A DNA stretch of 64,000 nt from assembly GCF_946479965.1 (NCBI RefSeq), contig NZ_CAMLHX010000018.1, positions 7,693-71,692 of the forward strand. The letters run 5' to 3'. The first letter of the stretch is position 1, and the number at the start of each line of letters is the position of its first letter. This DNA comes from an uncultured Mucilaginibacter sp. (lineage in GTDB: Bacteria > Bacteroidota > Bacteroidia > Sphingobacteriales > Sphingobacteriaceae). The notes under the pieces are model-generated. The model saw nothing but the letters and a program-made list of their open reading frames with translations, made no database searches and was not told the origin of the DNA. The translations under genes and the position numbers were made by a program. This document shows positions 53,423 through 61,706 of the stretch, piece by piece.

Positions 53423-54253
53423 ATGAAACGCTTAATACTAACCGCAATGATAGTTGCTGTTGCAAGCATCGGCTTTGCACAAGATACCACAACAACTACT
53501 ACAACAACCACCGTTAAAAACGGCGACACAACTAAAGTGACTACTGTTGAAAAGAAAGTACTTGTAAAGTTTAGCTTTGGCAATAGAAAAGCTAAAGTTG
53601 ACAGCGTACGCAAGGCCAAAGCCGGCAAGCCCGGATTTAATTTCGGTATCACTTTTTCACGATTTGATATTGGTTTGGCCACGCTGGTTGATAATGGCAG
53701 CTTTACCCTGTCGCCGCAGAATCAGTTTTTAAGTTATAAGCAATGGAAAACCAGTAACGTGGGGTTTGATCTGGTTCAGTTTGGTTACCGCTTTGACAAT
53801 CATTTTAAAATGTATATTTCCGGTGGTCTCGATTGGACACTCATTCGTCTGAGAGATAATATTACCATACAAAAGGGCGGTACATCATTAACTTATATAA
53901 ACGACAATGTTGAGTTCAGTAAAAACCGTTTTTCCTCCAGCTATTTGCGTATCCCGTTATCATTTGAGTTCAGAACCAGCGAGTTCTCTAACGGCGAACG
54001 CTTCAGGTTTGTAACCGGTCCGGAAATTGGATTGTTAATGGGTGGAAGAGTTAAGCAGATAAGCGACGAGCGCGGCAAACAAAAGATAGACGACGACTAT
54101 CATTTTACCAAAATGCGCTATGGTGCGTTTGCGCGCTTAGGGTATGGTAGTGGAGGCATATTTGCAAAGTACTACTTTAATGATATGTTTGAGAATAGCC
54201 CTGCACAAGCTGGTTTAAAGAATTTCTCCTTCGGGTTTACGTTTGGGTTTTAA
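53423..54253 (+). CDS. outer-membrane beta-barrel protein (porin-like) with a Thr-rich start
   Basis: A 276 aa protein with a signal peptide (LILTAMIVAVASIGFAQ), then a run of nine Thr residues, and a barrel of alternating strands (FNFGITFSRFDIGLATL, VGFDLVQFGYRFDNHFKMYISGG, YLRIPLSFEFRTSEF, FSFGFTFGF) ending in Phe as outer-membrane proteins do. It follows the anti-sigma gene by 19 bases. Ligand or function is unknown. The Thr codons are mixed ACA/ACT/ACC, so slippage is unlikely. Confidence 0.8.
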   Translation: MKRLILTAMIVAVASIGFAQDTTTTTTTTTVKNGDTTKVTTVEKKVLVKFSFGNRKAKVDSVRKAKAGKPGFNFGITFSRFDIGLATLVDNGSFTLSPQNQFLSYKQWKTSNVGFDLVQFGYRFDNHFKMYISGGLDWTLIRLRDNITIQKGGTSLTYINDNVEFSKNRFSSSYLRIPLSFEFRTSEFSNGERFRFVTGPEIGLLMGGRVKQISDERGKQKIDDDYHFTKMRYGAFARLGYGSGGIFAKYYFNDMFENSPAQAGLKNFSFGFTFGF

Positions 54254-54258
54254 TGGGG

Positions 54259-54329
54259 GGGTGGCTCAGCGAAATGTGAGCCACCCTGAGCCACCTCTAA
54301 ACTGTCGTAGAATTGCGTAGAGCCACCCT
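54259..54329. repeat. second GGGTGGCTCA/TGAGCCACCC palindrome
   Basis: GGGTGGCTCA (54259-54268) and TGAGCCACCC (54277-54286) form a perfect 10-bp stem with an 8-base loop, followed by TGAGCCACCT (54287-54296) and GAGCCACCCT (54320-54329). The arms are identical to those at 34102-34179, 20 kb away. It lies six bases after the barrel-protein stop, so it could serve as a terminator or mRNA-end element although no T-run follows. Confidence 0.85.
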
Positions 54330-54470
54330 AGTTGCGCCGAAGAAAGGCTCTGATCTGTTACCTTAACGAAAAAATCAAAAGAAACTGGCCGACTCTTTAT
54401 GAGCCGGCGAGGTAATAAGTTGAACGTTTTTACAATAGAATTAGGGATGTCGTGACCCGGCCACGTCACA

Positions 54471-54501
54471 GATTTGACAACTTTCTAAAAGTTGTCAAAT
54501 C
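54471..54501 (+). promoter_or_regulatory. 14-bp perfect palindrome upstream of the ABC ATPase
   Basis: GATTTGACAACTTT (54471-54484) and its exact reverse complement (54488-54501), loop 3. It overlaps the -33 region of the promoter of the ABC ATPase gene (TTG at 54492-54494), so it may be a repressor/activator operator; a terminator-like role for the upstream gene is also possible. Confidence 0.65.
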
Positions 54502-54518
54502 TTTAAAACGTATCTTTG
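54492..54518 (+). promoter_or_regulatory. promoter of the ABC ATPase gene
   Basis: TTG (54492-54494), spacer 16, TATCTTTG (54511-54518, full TAnnTTTG match). The element ends six bases before the ATG at 54525, predicting a leaderless or near-leaderless mRNA. Confidence 0.5.
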
Positions 54519-54524
54519 TCATTC

Positions 54525-55526
54525 ATGGCAAGTCCCTCTTCTTTTCTCGAAGCAATATCCATCAGCAAAATTTACCAGGGCAAACAAGCTGCCGGTGTAA
54601 AAACCACCAGCCTGACTATTGCACAGGGGGAAATTACGGCCATAATAGGAGAGAGCGGCAGCGGTAAAAGTACGCTGCTTAAAATGTTGTATGGCCTGCT
54701 ATCGCCGGATGAAGGGCAAGTACAATTTAAAGGCGAGCGCATTTGGGGCCCAGAAGAAAAATTGATACCCGGGCACGATGCCATGCGCATGGTTACGCAG
54801 GATACCGATGGCCTAAACGTTTTTGCTAAGGTTTGGGATAACATAGCCGTGCTTTTACCCAACACAGACGTAGCCGCCAAAGAAGAAAACACCCAACGCG
54901 TACTGAAGCAATTAAATATTGAGCGCATAGCCGACAAGCAAGTTGCCTATTTAAGCGGCGGCGAAAAGCAGCGTGTAGCCATAGCCCGCGCCCTGGTAAG
55001 CAAACCCGAAGTTTTATTGCTGGATGAACCGTTCAATCAAGTTGATACTTCCTTTCGGGAAGGTTTGCAACAGGATATACGGCAGGTAGTAAAGGAAACA
55101 GGACTAACTGTTATAATGGTATCGCATGATCCGGCGGAAGTGCTGTCAATGGCGGATGAACTGATCGTTTTAAAAGACGGAGAGATATTGGAAGCCGGCC
55201 ATCCCAAAACCTTATATCAAACGCCACAGAATTTATATACCGCCCGGTTACTAACCGGCTGCAATGTGCTTACTCAAAGTGAGGCTGCTCTTTGCGGCAT
55301 ACACAGCACTAAAGAGCACGTAGTGATCTACCCCGAATGGGCCAAACCCACCGGCAGCTGGACGCGTAAAGACTGGACCATAAAGCAACTGCTTTTTAAA
55401 GGTATTAACGAAGGATTACTGGTTGATAAAAATGGGGTAACTCTCCGATTGATCAATGACCAGCCTGATAAATATCATGAAGGGGATAAAGTGCATATTA
55501 AAGTAAGCAGGTATTTGGAGTTTTAA
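54525..55526 (+). CDS. orphan ABC transporter ATP-binding protein (PotA/CysA-like)
   Basis: A 333 aa ATPase: Walker A GESGSGKST, Q-loop VTQDTDG, signature LSGGEKQRVAIARAL, Walker B EVLLLDEPFNQVD and H-loop MVSHDP. The C-terminal 100 residues resemble a regulatory/TOBE-type extension of polyamine, iron or sulfate importers. No permease or binding protein is adjacent, so the transported substrate is unknown. ATG 54525 follows the promoter; an earlier in-frame start at 54516 overlaps the -7 box. Confidence 0.87.
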   Translation: MASPSSFLEAISISKIYQGKQAAGVKTTSLTIAQGEITAIIGESGSGKSTLLKMLYGLLSPDEGQVQFKGERIWGPEEKLIPGHDAMRMVTQDTDGLNVFAKVWDNIAVLLPNTDVAAKEENTQRVLKQLNIERIADKQVAYLSGGEKQRVAIARALVSKPEVLLLDEPFNQVDTSFREGLQQDIRQVVKETGLTVIMVSHDPAEVLSMADELIVLKDGEILEAGHPKTLYQTPQNLYTARLLTGCNVLTQSEAALCGIHSTKEHVVIYPEWAKPTGSWTRKDWTIKQLLFKGINEGLLVDKNGVTLRLINDQPDKYHEGDKVHIKVSRYLEF

Positions 55527-55545
55527 AAAAACTACGCCCTAATTC

Positions 55546-55947
55546 TTACTTTGCCCGCATCTTATTATTTTTAGCCTCGTGTGTAACTTCTGCCAAGTCA
55601 AGCGCTTCCATCAAAGGCGGAACATAAACCCCAAAGCGCCCGCGCAGTCCCTTTTTTAAACCATACCAGCCACCTACAGGGTTGTCGACCGTGCGGCCCC
55701 AGGCTTCAACGGTACCGGGTTTGGCTTCCTTTTGTTCGTCGGCACCACCCAGATCCATCCAGTCGCCGTGCTTTTTTAGCATGTCGTGCAGGTCGGTTAA
55801 GCATTGTGCATCGTAAAGCAGCGTAGTTTTACCCACAATACAAGCAATAACTTCTTTACCGTCCTTAGTATCGCGATACATTTCATATTCCGAAGTATTT
55901 GGCGGGGTTTTCAGTTGCCAGGGATTCTCTTTTGTGCCTTGTGCCAT
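55546..55947 (-). CDS. hypothetical small cytosolic protein
   Basis: A 133 aa protein with no signal peptide or TM helix: AQGTKENPWQLKTPPNTSEYEMYRD at the start, then LYDAQCLTDLHDMLKKHGDWMDLGGADEQK and VEAWGRTVDNPVGGWYGLKKGLRGRFGVYVPP. It resembles a small conserved family of bacterial hypotheticals whose function I do not know. ATG 55947 is preferred over 55965, which would add six residues. It is convergent with the ABC ATPase gene. Confidence 0.7.
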   Translation of the reverse strand: MAQGTKENPWQLKTPPNTSEYEMYRDTKDGKEVIACIVGKTTLLYDAQCLTDLHDMLKKHGDWMDLGGADEQKEAKPGTVEAWGRTVDNPVGGWYGLKKGLRGRFGVYVPPLMEALDLAEVTHEAKNNKMRAK

Positions 55948-56059
55948 GATTTGAATGCTTTGCATAAAGTTGATAATTTTTTATCAATCTGTATCGTATT
56001 CTATATTATCATTTGGTAAAACAAAAGCTTGATAAAAGTATTGAATATAAAACCTCGCC

Positions 56060-56179
56060 ATGAAAAGATTATCCATCATATTATTAGTGGGATTATTCTT
56101 TGCTTCAATAATTACCGGCTGCAATCCGCCGCGCCGCGTTTCGCCGCCACCCGCGCCGCCGGGAGCACCGCAGGCTTGA
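56060..56179 (+). CDS. tiny lipoprotein, 39 aa
   Basis: An open frame of 39 codons: basic start MKR, hydrophobic segment LSIILLVGLFFASIITGC with a good lipobox (ITGC, Cys21), then a short Pro-rich tail (PPRRVSPPPAPPGAPQA). After processing only a lipidated 19-residue peptide would remain. It is followed 67 bases later by a paralogue with the same layout, which supports it being real. The function is unknown; small lipoproteins of this kind could act as membrane-attached peptides or entericidin-like agents. Confidence 0.6.
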   Translation: MKRLSIILLVGLFFASIITGCNPPRRVSPPPAPPGAPQA

Positions 56180-56246
56180 GCACAAGATTTAAAGCTTTTA
56201 AAACAAAAGACAGCCTGCTAATATTTAACATAGAAACATCACCGTT

Positions 56247-56375
56247 ATGAAAAAGAAACTGATAAGTATGGTATTGCTTGGTGCTATAGTCGCTTCTATC
56301 AGTACCGGCTGCGGCTCGTTGCCAAAACGCGAGGCACCACCAAAACCACCGGGAGCGCCTGCGCCACCGCGGTAA
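56247..56375 (+). CDS. tiny lipoprotein, 42 aa, paralogue
   Basis: A 42-codon frame: MKKKLISMVLLGAIVASIST, lipobox STGC (Cys22), then GSLPKREAPPKPPGAPAPPR. Signal, lipobox position and the PPxPPGAP tail match the 39 aa protein at 56060. A rho-independent terminator follows six bases after its stop, so the pair looks like a small operon. No homologue of known function is recognised. Confidence 0.6.
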   Translation: MKKKLISMVLLGAIVASISTGCGSLPKREAPPKPPGAPAPPR

Positions 56376-56380
56376 AATTT

Positions 56381-56412
56381 AAGCCCTCAGCCAAATAGCG
56401 AGGGCTTTGTTG
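56381..56412 (+). terminator. terminator after the small lipoprotein pair
   Basis: AAGCCCTC (56381-56388) pairs with GAGGGCTT (56400-56407), 11-base loop, followed by a T-rich tail (TGTTGTT). Confidence 0.75.
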
Positions 56413-56453
56413 TTCTATTAAATAACCTTAACTTTAGATTCAAAATAACCTGA

Positions 56454-57310
56454 ATGAAGAACCTTGTCATCTCTTTTATTATCCTTTTATGTGCATTTAA
56501 GGCAGTGTCGCAAACGGCACCCGACCTTAAATTTGATCAGAACTTTACAGCTTGCGAAAAGAAATGGGTTGCTTTTGAGCGCGATGCAACGCTTAGATAT
56601 CCATACGGATTTAATATGTTGATTTGAATGCTGGCTTTACCTTTGATTTGAAAGGTTTTATTTCTGTCTCGCCGGAAGGAAAGTACGTAGCCGATAACAC
56701 ACCATCTAAAAACGGGGCGGTTAAATATCGTTTACAACCGAATACCAAGAAAGTTGCCATTTTACCGGCAGACCGTATAAAAGAGCTTAATCTGGAACCG
56801 GAGCCGTTCTGGCTTAAATCTTACTATTCCGAAGTTAAAGATAGTGTATATTACAACTATCGCATGGGGTGGGTTTACAACGCGGCCGGCGACCCATCCA
56901 TCGCGCTTAAGCATCTTGAAAAAGCTTACCGGGTAAACCCGGCTGATGATAAAGTTAAGTTTGAAATGATATTTGCGTACAACGCATTAGGGCGTTTTGA
57001 CGAGGCTATTAAAATGCTTGAAGTTGATATCCAAAACAAACCCAAAGACATTAATCTTTACAAGGAACTTGGTTACGCCTATGGCGGCGCAAAAAAGTTT
57101 GAAAAGGCTATCGAGGTTTTTAAGAAAGGGATGGCACTCTTCCCGGACAATATAAAATCAGACGCCAAAGGAGAAATGGCGGTAAATACCGCAATGGCAT
57201 ACAAGGAGATTAACAATATGGACGAATATAAAAAATGGATGTTATTAGCTAAAGAATATTATCCAGTTGAGTCGGCTACATATAAAAGGATCGTAGCTTC
57301 AGGGTTTTAA
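56454..57310 (+). pseudogene. exported TPR protein, frameshifted
   Basis: The first frame (56454-56627, 57 aa) encodes a signal peptide (NLVISFIILLCAFKAVSQ) and CEKKWVAFERDATLRYPYGF, then shifts and stops (NMLI, TGA). A second frame starting at TTG 56624 continues as NAGFTFDLKGFISVSPEGKYVAD and TPR repeats (AGDPSIALKHLEKAYRVNPAD, GRFDEAIKMLEVDIQNKPKD, KKFEKAIEVFKKGMALFPDN). Restoring one base near 56617 would read YPYGFIYVDLNAGFTFD, a smooth join, so one base has probably been lost. It could be a real pseudogene, a programmed shift or a sequencing error. Confidence 0.75.
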
Positions 57311-57313
57311 GTA

Positions 57314-57808
57314 ATGAAATTAAATCGATTAGTGTTTTTTTCTTTTGTTCTTGTCATCTCATCGGGATGTCTTTACACAGTTAATGAACGGAATTCTCTT
57401 AGCATCGTTTTTAACGATAGTAAATTAAGGGCGCGTTTTATAAAAAATTATATTGATAGTGTTCGAAATAAAGACCTGATTATACCGGGCGCTATTGAAG
57501 CAGCTTTCTATAATGGAGACAGTTTACGGTGGGATGAAAGTTTAGTATATTTCAGTAGCTCGCCAAAGGAATGGTATCTTGTTAATTTTAGCTCAACGCC
57601 AGGTTCTATTGAAAGAATTTATAATCCGGATCTATCCCGCGAAGCTATTAGTCGAAAAGAAGATCTGACCGAAGAAAAGATCGCGCAAATCGAATCACGT
57701 TATCGTAAACAAATACTAGATTCGGTAATTATATACGGGAGAAAGCACCATTTGCCGGATTCGATTATTTTTAATACCATAATTGAGAAGCCACCATATG
57801 ATAAGTAG
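57314..57808 (+). CDS. hypothetical lipoprotein
   Basis: A 164 aa lipoprotein with signal LVFFSFVLVISSGC (Cys about residue 19), then a mostly charged soluble part (FNDSKLRARFIKNYIDSVRNK, YLVNFSSTPGSIERIYNPDL) ending with a helical EEKIAQIESRYRKQILDS segment. No family recognised. It follows the frameshifted TPR gene by three bases, so the two may be one transcription unit. A structured GC-rich element starts two bases after its stop. Confidence 0.7.
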   Translation: MKLNRLVFFSFVLVISSGCLYTVNERNSLSIVFNDSKLRARFIKNYIDSVRNKDLIIPGAIEAAFYNGDSLRWDESLVYFSSSPKEWYLVNFSSTPGSIERIYNPDLSREAISRKEDLTEEKIAQIESRYRKQILDSVIIYGRKHHLPDSIIFNTIIEKPPYDK

Positions 57809-57810
57809 CA

Positions 57811-57896
57811 CCGCGTTAGGGATAGCAGCGGATACCGGCCATGCGCCTAAGGCCCTGCAGGCGTATGAGCGTATAGCCCGGCCCGAAGGGAACGCC
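57811..57896 (+). repeat. compact GC-rich structured intergenic element, 86 bases
   Basis: In an AT-rich surrounding this block is strongly GC-rich and foldable. GCGTT (57813-57817) pairs with AACGC (57891-57895) to close it; inside, GGCC-N10-GGCC, CCTGCAGG and CCCGAAGGG (a GAA-capped stem) are self-complementary. I recall blocks of this kind (AGCAGCGGATACCGGCCATG, GCGTATGAGCGTATAGCCCG) near gene ends in related genomes, but cannot verify it here. Possible roles: terminator-like 3' element, small RNA, or a REP-like mobile sequence. Confidence 0.5.
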
Positions 57897-57915
57897 ATTA
57901 TTTATCATATAATAG

Positions 57916-58347
57916 TTAGGTAGTTTTTAAGTTACGGCGAAATTGAATAAATAATAATACCGATGTAACGATGTAAGGAAGGGTATTTATTAAATTAAAA
58001 ATTGCCGGACTATCAAAACCCTCTGAAAAGTCCACTAAGTCAAATTCCATGTTAATCAACGCCAATTGAATCCATCCGCCCGGCAGCAAAAACCAGGCTA
58101 ATAAACTAAGTATTATATTGTTTTTTACAACTTGGTAATTATTTAAGAGTATCGTTAGCGATAATATCGCCATAATTAGACAATTTATAAACACATCACG
58201 AAATGTTAGCGGATAGAAAGCCTTTCTTATCAAAAAATCGCTTTCGGAGTTGTTAAAAATTGCATCGGCAATCCACAAAAATACAAAGCCGGTCAAAACA
58301 ATTGCCGATGATATAAATACTAATTTTCTGTAAAACACTATTGCCAT
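57916..58347 (-). CDS. hypothetical four-TM membrane protein
   Basis: A 143 aa protein with four hydrophobic helices (FISSAIVLTGFVFLWIADAIF, FINCLIMAILSLTILL, IILSLLAWFLLPGGWIQLALI, IVTSVLLFIQF) and a basic C-terminal end (RRNLKTT). No family recognised. It points toward the structured element and away from rpsL, with which it is divergent. Confidence 0.65.
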   Translation of the reverse strand: MAIVFYRKLVFISSAIVLTGFVFLWIADAIFNNSESDFLIRKAFYPLTFRDVFINCLIMAILSLTILLNNYQVVKNNIILSLLAWFLLPGGWIQLALINMEFDLVDFSEGFDSPAIFNLINTLPYIVTSVLLFIQFRRNLKTT

Positions 58348-58457
58348 AATCTAATTTACGGTTATTGTATCACACAGCAAATTAAACCACTCATCCAACT
58401 AACAATCAACCCAATCCAGCCACTCACCAAAAAAGAAAAACTTTTTGCCCCAACCGC

Positions 58458-58488
58458 TTGACTATCATAAAATAAACCTGTACTTTTG
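58458..58488 (+). promoter_or_regulatory. promoter of rpsL
   Basis: TTG (58458-58460), spacer 20, TACTTTTG (58481-58488): a full Bacteroidota-type promoter. The leader of about 65 bases holds a possible hairpin (CCCGC 58504-58508 with GCGGG 58524-58528, or CTGCC with GGCAG) that could take part in ribosomal-protein control. Confidence 0.65.
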
Positions 58489-58557
58489 CAGTCCCGAAAA
58501 CTGCCCGCCAATGAAGGATGGCAGCGGGATTAAAAAAAACAAAACAAGAAAGCAAGA

Positions 58558-58971
58558 ATGCCTACTATTCAGCAATTAGTTAGAAAAGGTAGAGTAGCTC
58601 TGGTTGACAAGAGTAAGTCGCCAGCGTTGGACAGCTGTCCACAGCGAAGAGGCGTATGCACACGCGTGTATACCACTACCCCTAAAAAACCAAACTCAGC
58701 AATGCGTAAAGTTGCCCGTGTGCGCTTAACCAATGGTAAAGAAGTTAACGCCTACATCCCTGGTGAAGGCCACAACTTGCAAGAACACTCTATCGTTTTG
58801 ATACGTGGTGGTCGTGTTAAAGACTTACCGGGTGTACGTTACCACATCATTCGTGGCGCGTTAGATACTTCTGGCGTTGCAGGTCGTAACCAGCGCCGTT
58901 CTAAATACGGTACTAAACGCCCTAAACCAGGACAAGTAGCCGCGGCTCCAACAAAAGGCAAAAAGAAATAA
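58558..58971 (+). CDS. rpsL: 30S ribosomal protein S12
   Basis: A 137 aa uS12: [83 protein letters not shown]. The streptomycin-site region TPKKPNSA is intact and wild-type looking. The C-terminal tail is Lys-rich ([14 protein letters not shown]), as in Bacteroidota. First gene of the str-like operon. Confidence 0.98.
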   Translation: MPTIQQLVRKGRVALVDKSKSPALDSCPQRRGVCTRVYTTTPKKPNSAMRKVARVRLTNGKEVNAYIPGEGHNLQEHSIVLIRGGRVKDLPGVRYHIIRGALDTSGVAGRNQRRSKYGTKRPKPGQVAAAPTKGKKK

Positions 58972-58974
58972 TTA

Positions 58975-58981
58975 AAGGAGG
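58975..58981 (+). promoter_or_regulatory. Shine-Dalgarno sequence AAGGAGG before rpsG
   Basis: AAGGAGG is nine bases from the rpsG ATG. Bacteroidota genes rarely use such a strong site, and no other gene examined in this window has one, so it decides the start and suggests regulated use. Confidence 0.8.
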
Positions 58982-58990
58982 ATAGTAGTA

Positions 58991-59458
58991 ATGAGAAAGT
59001 CAAAACCAAAAAAAAGAATCCTTCTTCCTGATCCAAAATTCAATGATATTTTGGTAACCAGGTTTGTAAATAACATGATGTACGACGGTAAAAAATCTAC
59101 CGCGTATTCAATATTCTATAACGCAGTTGAGATTGTTGAGAAAAAAACAAGCGAGAACGGTTTAGAGACCTGGAAAAAGGCTTTAAACAATGTTATGCCG
59201 GCTGTTGAAGTAAAAAGCCGCCGTGTAGGTGGTGCTAACTTCCAGGTACCAACCGAGGTTCGTCCGGAGCGTAAAATTGCTTTGGGTATGAAATGGTTGA
59301 TCAGCTATGCACGTCGTCGTGGCGAAAAAACCATGATGGAGAAATTAGCAGGCGAGATCATATCAGCAGCTAAAGGTGAAGGTGCAGCAGTGAAGAAGAA
59401 AGAAGATACGCACAAAATGGCTGAAGCCAACAAAGCGTTCTCTCACTTTAGATTCTAA
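58991..59458 (+). CDS. rpsG: 30S ribosomal protein S7
   Basis: A 155 aa uS7, which nucleates assembly of the 30S head: [82 protein letters not shown]. It is preceded by a perfect Shine-Dalgarno sequence. In many bacteria S7 binds its own mRNA to repress the str operon; whether that occurs here is not shown. Confidence 0.98.
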   Translation: MRKSKPKKRILLPDPKFNDILVTRFVNNMMYDGKKSTAYSIFYNAVEIVEKKTSENGLETWKKALNNVMPAVEVKSRRVGGANFQVPTEVRPERKIALGMKWLISYARRRGEKTMMEKLAGEIISAAKGEGAAVKKKEDTHKMAEANKAFSHFRF

Positions 59459-59465
59459 TTAGTGG

Positions 59466-59566
59466 ATTATTGAATTAGTGAATTATTGATTTGGTAACAT
59501 CAACCTAATCAGTAATTCATTACTTCGCAGATTTAGTGAACACGTAATCTTCATTAATTCAATAAT
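59466..59566. repeat. 12-bp inverted repeat in the rpsG-fusA gap
   Basis: ATTATTGAATTA (59466-59477) and its exact reverse complement (59555-59566); both flanks carry further copies of GAATTATTGA-type words. The 128-base gap is AT-rich and low in complexity, with no promoter recognised. Confidence 0.65.
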
Positions 59567-59586
59567 TCAATAACTCAATAATTAAT

Positions 59587-61698
59587 ATGTCAAGAGATCT
59601 AAGATATACAAGAAACATAGGTATTGCCGCTCACATTGATGCCGGTAAAACCACTACAACTGAGCGTATTCTTTACTATAGCGGCGTTAGCCACAAAATA
59701 GGCGAGGTACACGAAGGTGCAGCTACAATGGACTGGATGGCGCAAGAGCAGGAACGTGGTATTACTATCACATCTGCAGCTACTACAGTTGGTTGGAAAT
59801 ACAGAGGGCAAAACTACCATATCAACATTATTGATACCCCGGGACACGTGGATTTTACCGTAGAGGTGAATCGTTCTTTACGTGTGCTGGATGGTTTGGT
59901 TTTCCTTTTCTCTGCTGTTGATGGTGTTGAGCCACAATCAGAAACCAACTGGAGGCTTGCTAACAACTACAACGTTGCCCGTATAGGCTTCGTTAACAAA
60001 ATGGACCGTAGCGGTGCCGACTTTTTAAATGTTGTAAAACAGGTAAAAAGCATGTTAGGCAGTAACGCTGTGCCATTGCAATTGCCAATTGGTGCTGAAG
60101 AGCATTTTAAAGGTGTTGTTGATTTGATCAACTGGAAAGGTATTGTTTGGAATGAGCATGATAAAGGTATGACCTTTACTGAAGTGCCTATCCCTGAGGA
60201 TATGATCGAAGAAGCTACCGAGTGGAGAGAGAAATTATTGGAATCAGTTGCTGATTACGATGAGAGCCTGATGGAGAAATTCTTCGATGCTCCTGAAACT
60301 ATCACTGAGCGCGAAGTATTAGACGCTTTACGTAAAGCTGTTTTAGATGCCAAGATCGTTCCGATGGTTTGCGGTTCATCATTCAAAAACAAGGGTGTAC
60401 AAACCATGTTGGATTATGTGATGGAATTGCTTCCATCACCTATGGATGTTGAAGGTATTATTGGTACTAACCCTGATACCGGCGAAGAAATTCTGCGTCG
60501 TCCATCAGAGAAAGAGCCGTTTGCAGCATTAGCATTTAAAATTGCAACCGATCCATTTGTTGGTCGTTTATGCTTTATCCGTGTTTACTCTGGTAACCTT
60601 GAAGCAGGATCATACATCCACAACATGCGTTCAGACAATAAGGAGCGTATATCACGTATATTCCAAATGCACGCTAACAAGCAAAACCCTATACCTAACG
60701 TAGGTGCTGGTGATATTGCTGCGGTAGTAGGCTTTAAAGATATTAAAACAGGCGATACCCTTTGCGACGAGAAACACCCGATCATTCTTGAATCGATGAA
60801 TTTCCCTGAGCCGGTTATTGGTTTGGCTATTGAGCCTAAAACTCAGGCCGACGTAGATAAATTAGGTATAGCTTTAGGTAAATTATCTGAAGAGGATCCA
60901 ACCTTCCACGTAAAATCTGACGAAGAGACAGGCCAAACCGTAATTAGCGGTATGGGCGAGCTTCACCTGGACATCATCATGGACCGCCTTAAACGTGAGT
61001 TTAAAGTAGAGGTTAACCAGGGTGCGCCACAAGTTGCTTACAAAGAGTCTATCACAGGTACTATACAACACCGCGAAACTTACAAGAAACAAACCGGTGG
61101 TCGTGGTAAATTTGCTGATATACAAGTTATATTATCACCAAATGACGAAGGTAAAGAAGGCTTACAATTTGTTAACGAAATTAGCGGTGGTTCTATCCCC
61201 CGCGAGTTTATCCCATCTGTTGAAAAAGGCTTTGCAGCTTCAATGGCAAATGGTGTGTTGGCAGGTTACCCTTTAACCAGCTTAAAAGTACGTTTAATTG
61301 ATGGTTCATTCCACGCAGTCGATTCAGACGCGCTATCTTTCGAGTTAGCTGCTAAGATGGCTTACCGCGAGGCATTGCCAAAATGTAAACCGGTATTGCT
61401 TGAGCCGATCATGAAAATTGAGATCTTAACTCCTGAAGAAAATATGGGTGACGTTATTGGTGACATGAACCGTCGTCGTGGTCAGCTTTTAGGTATGGAC
61501 TCACGTGCAGGTGCACAGGTAATTAAAGCTACTGTACCACTTTCTGAAATGTTTGGTTACGTAACCCAGTTACGTACTATTACTTCGGGCCGTGCTACTT
61601 CAACCATGGAGTTTGATCACTATGCTGAAGCGCCACGTAACGTACAGGACGAAGTAATTGCTAAAGCAAAAGGCAAAAAAGCTGCTGCGAACGCGTAA
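59587..61698 (+). CDS. fusA: elongation factor G
   Basis: A 703 aa translocation GTPase: G1 [16 protein letters not shown]2 [14 protein letters not shown]3 DTPGHVDF, G4 NKMD and domains II-V ([67 protein letters not shown]). It drives tRNA-mRNA movement on the ribosome. The gene sits between rpsG and rpsJ; both gaps contain word-like inverted repeats. Confidence 0.98.
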   Translation: MSRDLRYTRNIGIAAHIDAGKTTTTERILYYSGVSHKIGEVHEGAATMDWMAQEQERGITITSAATTVGWKYRGQNYHINIIDTPGHVDFTVEVNRSLRVLDGLVFLFSAVDGVEPQSETNWRLANNYNVARIGFVNKMDRSGADFLNVVKQVKSMLGSNAVPLQLPIGAEEHFKGVVDLINWKGIVWNEHDKGMTFTEVPIPEDMIEEATEWREKLLESVADYDESLMEKFFDAPETITEREVLDALRKAVLDAKIVPMVCGSSFKNKGVQTMLDYVMELLPSPMDVEGIIGTNPDTGEEILRRPSEKEPFAALAFKIATDPFVGRLCFIRVYSGNLEAGSYIHNMRSDNKERISRIFQMHANKQNPIPNVGAGDIAAVVGFKDIKTGDTLCDEKHPIILESMNFPEPVIGLAIEPKTQADVDKLGIALGKLSEEDPTFHVKSDEETGQTVISGMGELHLDIIMDRLKREFKVEVNQGAPQVAYKESITGTIQHRETYKKQTGGRGKFADIQVILSPNDEGKEGLQFVNEISGGSIPREFIPSVEKGFAASMANGVLAGYPLTSLKVRLIDGSFHAVDSDALSFELAAKMAYREALPKCKPVLLEPIMKIEILTPEENMGDVIGDMNRRRGQLLGMDSRAGAQVIKATVPLSEMFGYVTQLRTITSGRATSTMEFDHYAEAPRNVQDEVIAKAKGKKAAANA

Positions 61699-61706
61699 TT
61701 AAAAAT

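Noticed and set aside
53486..53515. Poly-Thr run in the barrel protein as a phase-variable slippage tract
   Set aside because: The codons mix ACA, ACT and ACC, so there is no uniform nucleotide repeat able to slip in frame-changing units.
57716..57898. A 60-codon minus-strand frame over the GC-rich structured element
   Set aside because: It crosses the end of a real lipoprotein gene and the structured element, and its sequence is best explained by base-pairing constraints rather than coding.
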